DNA from: Sphingobacterium thalpophilum
GTDB lineage: Bacteria > Bacteroidota > Bacteroidia > Sphingobacteriales > Sphingobacteriaceae
Length of the DNA stretch: 64,000 nucleotides
Assembly (NCBI RefSeq): GCF_038396785.1
Contig: NZ_CP151087.1
Location: 5,688,568-5,752,567 of the forward strand
Direction of reading: 5' to 3'
Below the pieces are notes generated by a model, which searched no databases, was not told where the DNA came from, and saw only the letters and a list, made by a program, of their open reading frames with translations. The translations under genes were made by a program, and so were the position numbers. How positions within the stretch are numbered: the stretch's first letter is position 1; the number at the start of each line of letters is the position of its first letter. Positions 62,490 through 64,000 of this stretch are shown one piece after another.

Positions 62490-63073
62490 TGTTTTTATTT
62501 GTATAAGTGTCTCTTTAATAAGTTTTCCCATTTAATATGTATCCCCTAAAATAATTTTTAATATGAACTTTTGGCGATAATTTCATGTTACTTTGCAAAT
62601 TTGTTACATAGTACTTCTGCTAATACTCATTCGGAGGTTCACCTATTCTCCTATTCATTTATGAATTTTTAAAACATTCTTTTCCGTCATTTTATAGAAT
62701 AGACTGGTTCAAGCCCTCTATGTTTTTTGGTCACCTTTCAAGTATAAATGACAAGTTACACATTATAATGATTTGATCACATTTTCAGCATAGTCATTCT
62801 CATTTTGATAAAATAACCTTATCAAAATGATAGGATTCGCCAATGCTATTTTGTGGCTTATTTTTTATAACATCTGAATAACAGTGTGTTATGATGTTTT
62901 ATGGCATAGTGGAACATTGTTTGGCTTATTGGGACAAATGAATGTAAATATGAAAACAGGACGGAAAAGAAAAGTATGTGGCAAGAGTCCTCCGAGAGGG
63001 ACGATCGGTAAAGCTGCTGGTATGTAATTGAGTTTAACAAAATGAAATCGCGATTCACTAATAAAATTTAACA
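62490..63073. other. Long gap in front of the kdp region
   Basis: No convincing gene is seen. It has the hairpin at 62800-62830. A 25-codon basic frame (62950-63027) and a 16-codon frame near 62891 are open but have no support. It is the most likely place for the kdp promoter. Confidence 0.5.
62800..62830. repeat. 12-bp inverted repeat upstream of the kdp region
   Basis: TCATTTTGATAA (62800-62811) and TTATCAAAATGA (62819-62830) are exact complements over a 7-base loop. No T-run follows, so an operator or a leader hairpin is as likely as a terminator. Confidence 0.55.
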
Positions 63074-63160
63074 ATGGTAATAACAATCATACTCGTCATA
63101 ACTGGAATTTTGTTCTTCTGGTTATTCTATAAAATGGTCGATTTTTTCGGCAAAATATGA
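63074..63160 (+). CDS. Tiny membrane protein, 28 residues, upstream of kdp
   Basis: The frame MVITIILVITGILFFWLF continues to a TGA at 63158-63160 and encodes one membrane span followed by a short YKMVDFFGKI end. Similar single-span micro-proteins seem to occur near kdp genes in this phylum, but I cannot name it. It is 10 bases before the next small ORF and in the same direction as kdpFA, so co-transcription is likely. Confidence 0.5.
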   Translation: MVITIILVITGILFFWLFYKMVDFFGKI

Positions 63161-63170
63161 AAGAAATAAT

Positions 63171-63293
63171 ATGAAAGAGAAGCAAGAAAATAAAGGCAGA
63201 AGTTCCGCACATAATTTATCGGGAGACCGTATAGCGAAGATCATAGTAGTGGTGTTGATTATTGCAATGATTTTTCAACTCTATATCGGTTAG
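63171..63293 (+). CDS. Small membrane protein, 40 residues, upstream of kdp
   Basis: ATG at 63171 starts a basic, polar N-terminal half (KEKQENKGRSSAHNLSGDR) followed by one span (IAKIIVVVLIIAMIFQLYI) and a TAG at 63291-63293. The sharp polar/hydrophobic division favours a real single-span protein with the N-terminus in the cytoplasm. Function unknown. Gaps to both neighbours are short. Confidence 0.5.
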   Translation: MKEKQENKGRSSAHNLSGDRIAKIIVVVLIIAMIFQLYIG

Positions 63294-63320
63294 ATTTTGA
63301 AGTATAGTTTTACGCACAAC

Positions 63321-63698
63321 ATGAAAAAATTAAATCAATACGGTGCAGGTTTGTATATGGCGCTCCATTATAAGGAAATCCGATCAGAGATTAATTTCTT
63401 ATTGCGGAAGCACAATTTTGCAGGAGCCCTACAGGCCGTTATTAATCACCTTCGGAGCTTAATTATATTGCAAAGTACGGACAAAATTTGCCAGCATATT
63501 CATTTCCTCGGAATGATTTATGGGCGAGGAAACCATTATGTCAAATACATTCTGGAAAATCTCTTTGTAAGATCTTTAGGAGGTCTTCGGCGCATCAGTT
63601 CGGTCAATGCATGGGCGGTAATCGAAGCTCAGCTACCAATACCATTTTTAGAGGTCCTTAAAGGACAACAAATTCATAATCTATTAATATCAAAGTAA
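63321..63698 (+). CDS. Hypothetical protein directly upstream of kdpF
   Basis: ATG at 63321 gives 125 residues; a TTG at 63297 would add eight. The protein is helical and soluble. GNHYVKYILENLFVRSLGGL (near 72-91) resembles the G-N/D-x-x-V-K-x-x-I-E-N-x-F-V-x-S pattern of the DUF7674-like proteins in this phylum, but this is a memory-based match. Its TAA is directly followed by the kdpF ATG, with no base between, so it belongs to the kdp operon and may be a regulator or partner of the K+ pump. Confidence 0.6.
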   Translation: MKKLNQYGAGLYMALHYKEIRSEINFLLRKHNFAGALQAVINHLRSLIILQSTDKICQHIHFLGMIYGRGNHYVKYILENLFVRSLGGLRRISSVNAWAVIEAQLPIPFLEVLKGQQIHNLLISK

Positions 63699-63776
63699 AT
63701 GACAGCTTTATTTATTGTAGCACTACTGGTTTTTGCATATATCTGTTATGTACTTCTAAAGCCAGAAAAATTTTAA
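63699..63776 (+). CDS. kdpF: Potassium-transporting ATPase subunit KdpF
   Basis: A 25-residue single-span peptide: span TALFIVALLVFAYICYVLL followed by the short tail KPEKF. The size, the K-P-E-K/R-F ending and the place before kdpA identify it as KdpF, which stabilises the KdpABC complex. It begins right at the stop of the previous gene. Confidence 0.85.
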   Translation: MTALFIVALLVFAYICYVLLKPEKF

Positions 63777-63829
63777 TAACAAGATTACTCATTCTCTATC
63801 GTCGGCGATGAAATCCCGCTTTCAGTCAG

Positions 63830-63857
63830 TTCTTTTCGTGTTACATAGCGAAAAGAA
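63830..63857. other. 9-bp hairpin between kdpF and kdpA
   Basis: TTCTTTTCG (63830-63838) and CGAAAAGAA (63849-63857) pair over a 10-base loop. It lies in a 141-base spacer, long for genes that normally abut. It may balance translation or transcript levels of kdpF and kdpA. Confidence 0.45.
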
Positions 63858-63917
63858 GAGCTTGAGGTTAGATGACGATCGGTCATGATACACTTTTTAT
63901 ACAAATCAACTAAAGAA

Positions 63918-64000
63918 ATGAATACAGAGATTCTTGGAATCATAGTGATGTTCATCGTAACATTACTACTCGGACTTCCCCTTGGGAAATATATAGCTAG
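63918..64000 (+). CDS. kdpA: Potassium-transporting ATPase subunit KdpA, N-terminal part
   Basis: The window ends after 27 full codons. The N-terminal MNTEILGIIVMF, the following membrane span and the LGLPLGKYIA block fit the first span of KdpA, the K+-selective channel-like subunit of the Kdp P-type ATPase. The place after kdpF supports it. The rest of the operon (kdpB, kdpC and sensor genes) should lie beyond the window. Confidence 0.85.
   Translation, partial: MNTEILGIIVMFIVTLLLGLPLGKYIA

Noticed and set aside
62950..63027. 25-codon frame MKTGRKRKVCGKSPPRG... upstream of kdp
   Set aside because: Basic like a ribosomal mini-protein, but it does not match the known bTHX pattern and has no other support.
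1..64000. CRISPR arrays, rRNA, tRNA, prophage or integrative elements
   Set aside because: No regularly spaced repeats, no rRNA or tRNA-like stretches, and no integrase, relaxase or phage structural genes were seen.

Overview
This window looks like a chromosomal segment of a Bacteroidota bacterium, most likely Sphingobacterium or a close relative in the Sphingobacteriaceae. The signs are promoters of the TTTG / TAnnTTTG type, little Shine-Dalgarno signal, an Oar-like TonB-dependent receptor, Bacteroidota-type Crp/Fnr proteins with an ETLSR recognition helix, LytTR/LytS regulation, DUF1080, DUF1349, DUF4822 and DUF4269 proteins, and the start of a kdp operon. I see no rRNA, tRNA, CRISPR array or prophage.

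Layout. 1-5.3 kb: a broken gene end, AMP nucleosidase, the clpP-clpX operon, an orphan HsdR-N-type nuclease-fold protein, a gap that folds well as RNA, and holA. 5.4-6.8 kb: an IS5/IS1182-type insertion sequence with visible ends, placed between the holA terminator and the operators of a TetR gene. 6.95-11.6 kb: tetR-tolC-emrA-emrB, an MFS tripartite pump. 11.9-17.7 kb: a lipid and cell-envelope block with a fatty-acid-hydroxylase/sterol-desaturase protein, an overlapping glycosyltransferase-flippase-glycosyltransferase operon, and a sphingomyelinase-like phosphodiesterase. 17.8-25.4 kb: housekeeping genes (YbiT-like ABC-F ATPase, NhaA, DEAD-box helicase, VOC protein, EamA transporter). 25.7-41.4 kb: two consecutive RND pump operons (adaptor-permease-outer-membrane factor), separated by a LytS/LytTR two-component pair and a DUF4822 lipoprotein; the second is headed by its own TetR. 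41.5-53 kb: an orphan GHKL ATPase, DinB-like and GNAT proteins, a large kinase-like/Omp85 fusion, a LuxR regulator, a methyltransferase, a thioredoxin-reductase-like enzyme, a DUF418 membrane protein with a Crp/Fnr regulator, and a divergent HxlR/nitroreductase pair. 53-57.4 kb: a secreted class II cyclic-nucleotide phosphodiesterase and a TonB receptor gene broken by one in-frame stop codon. 57.6-62.5 kb: DUF1801, DUF4269, a second Crp/Fnr gene followed by a Gdx/SugE-type SMR exporter, small envelope proteins and a DUF1080 lipoprotein. 62.8-64 kb: small membrane ORFs leading into kdpF and kdpA, which is cut by the window end.

The dominant theme is efflux: one MFS tripartite pump, two RND tripartite pumps, one SMR exporter and one EamA transporter, each tripartite system close to a likely dedicated regulator. 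The strongest new-looking observations are: (i) two unlinked Crp/Fnr genes, each followed on the same strand by a membrane-protein gene, with nearly identical FNR-like boxes at exactly the same distance from the -7 element; (ii) a secreted protein joining a CotH/Fam20C/HipA-like kinase motif to an Omp85-type barrel; (iii) an ABC-F protein in which one of the two ATP sites appears lost; (iv) a three-helix structured element upstream of holA; and (v) a run of tiny membrane proteins in front of kdpFA.
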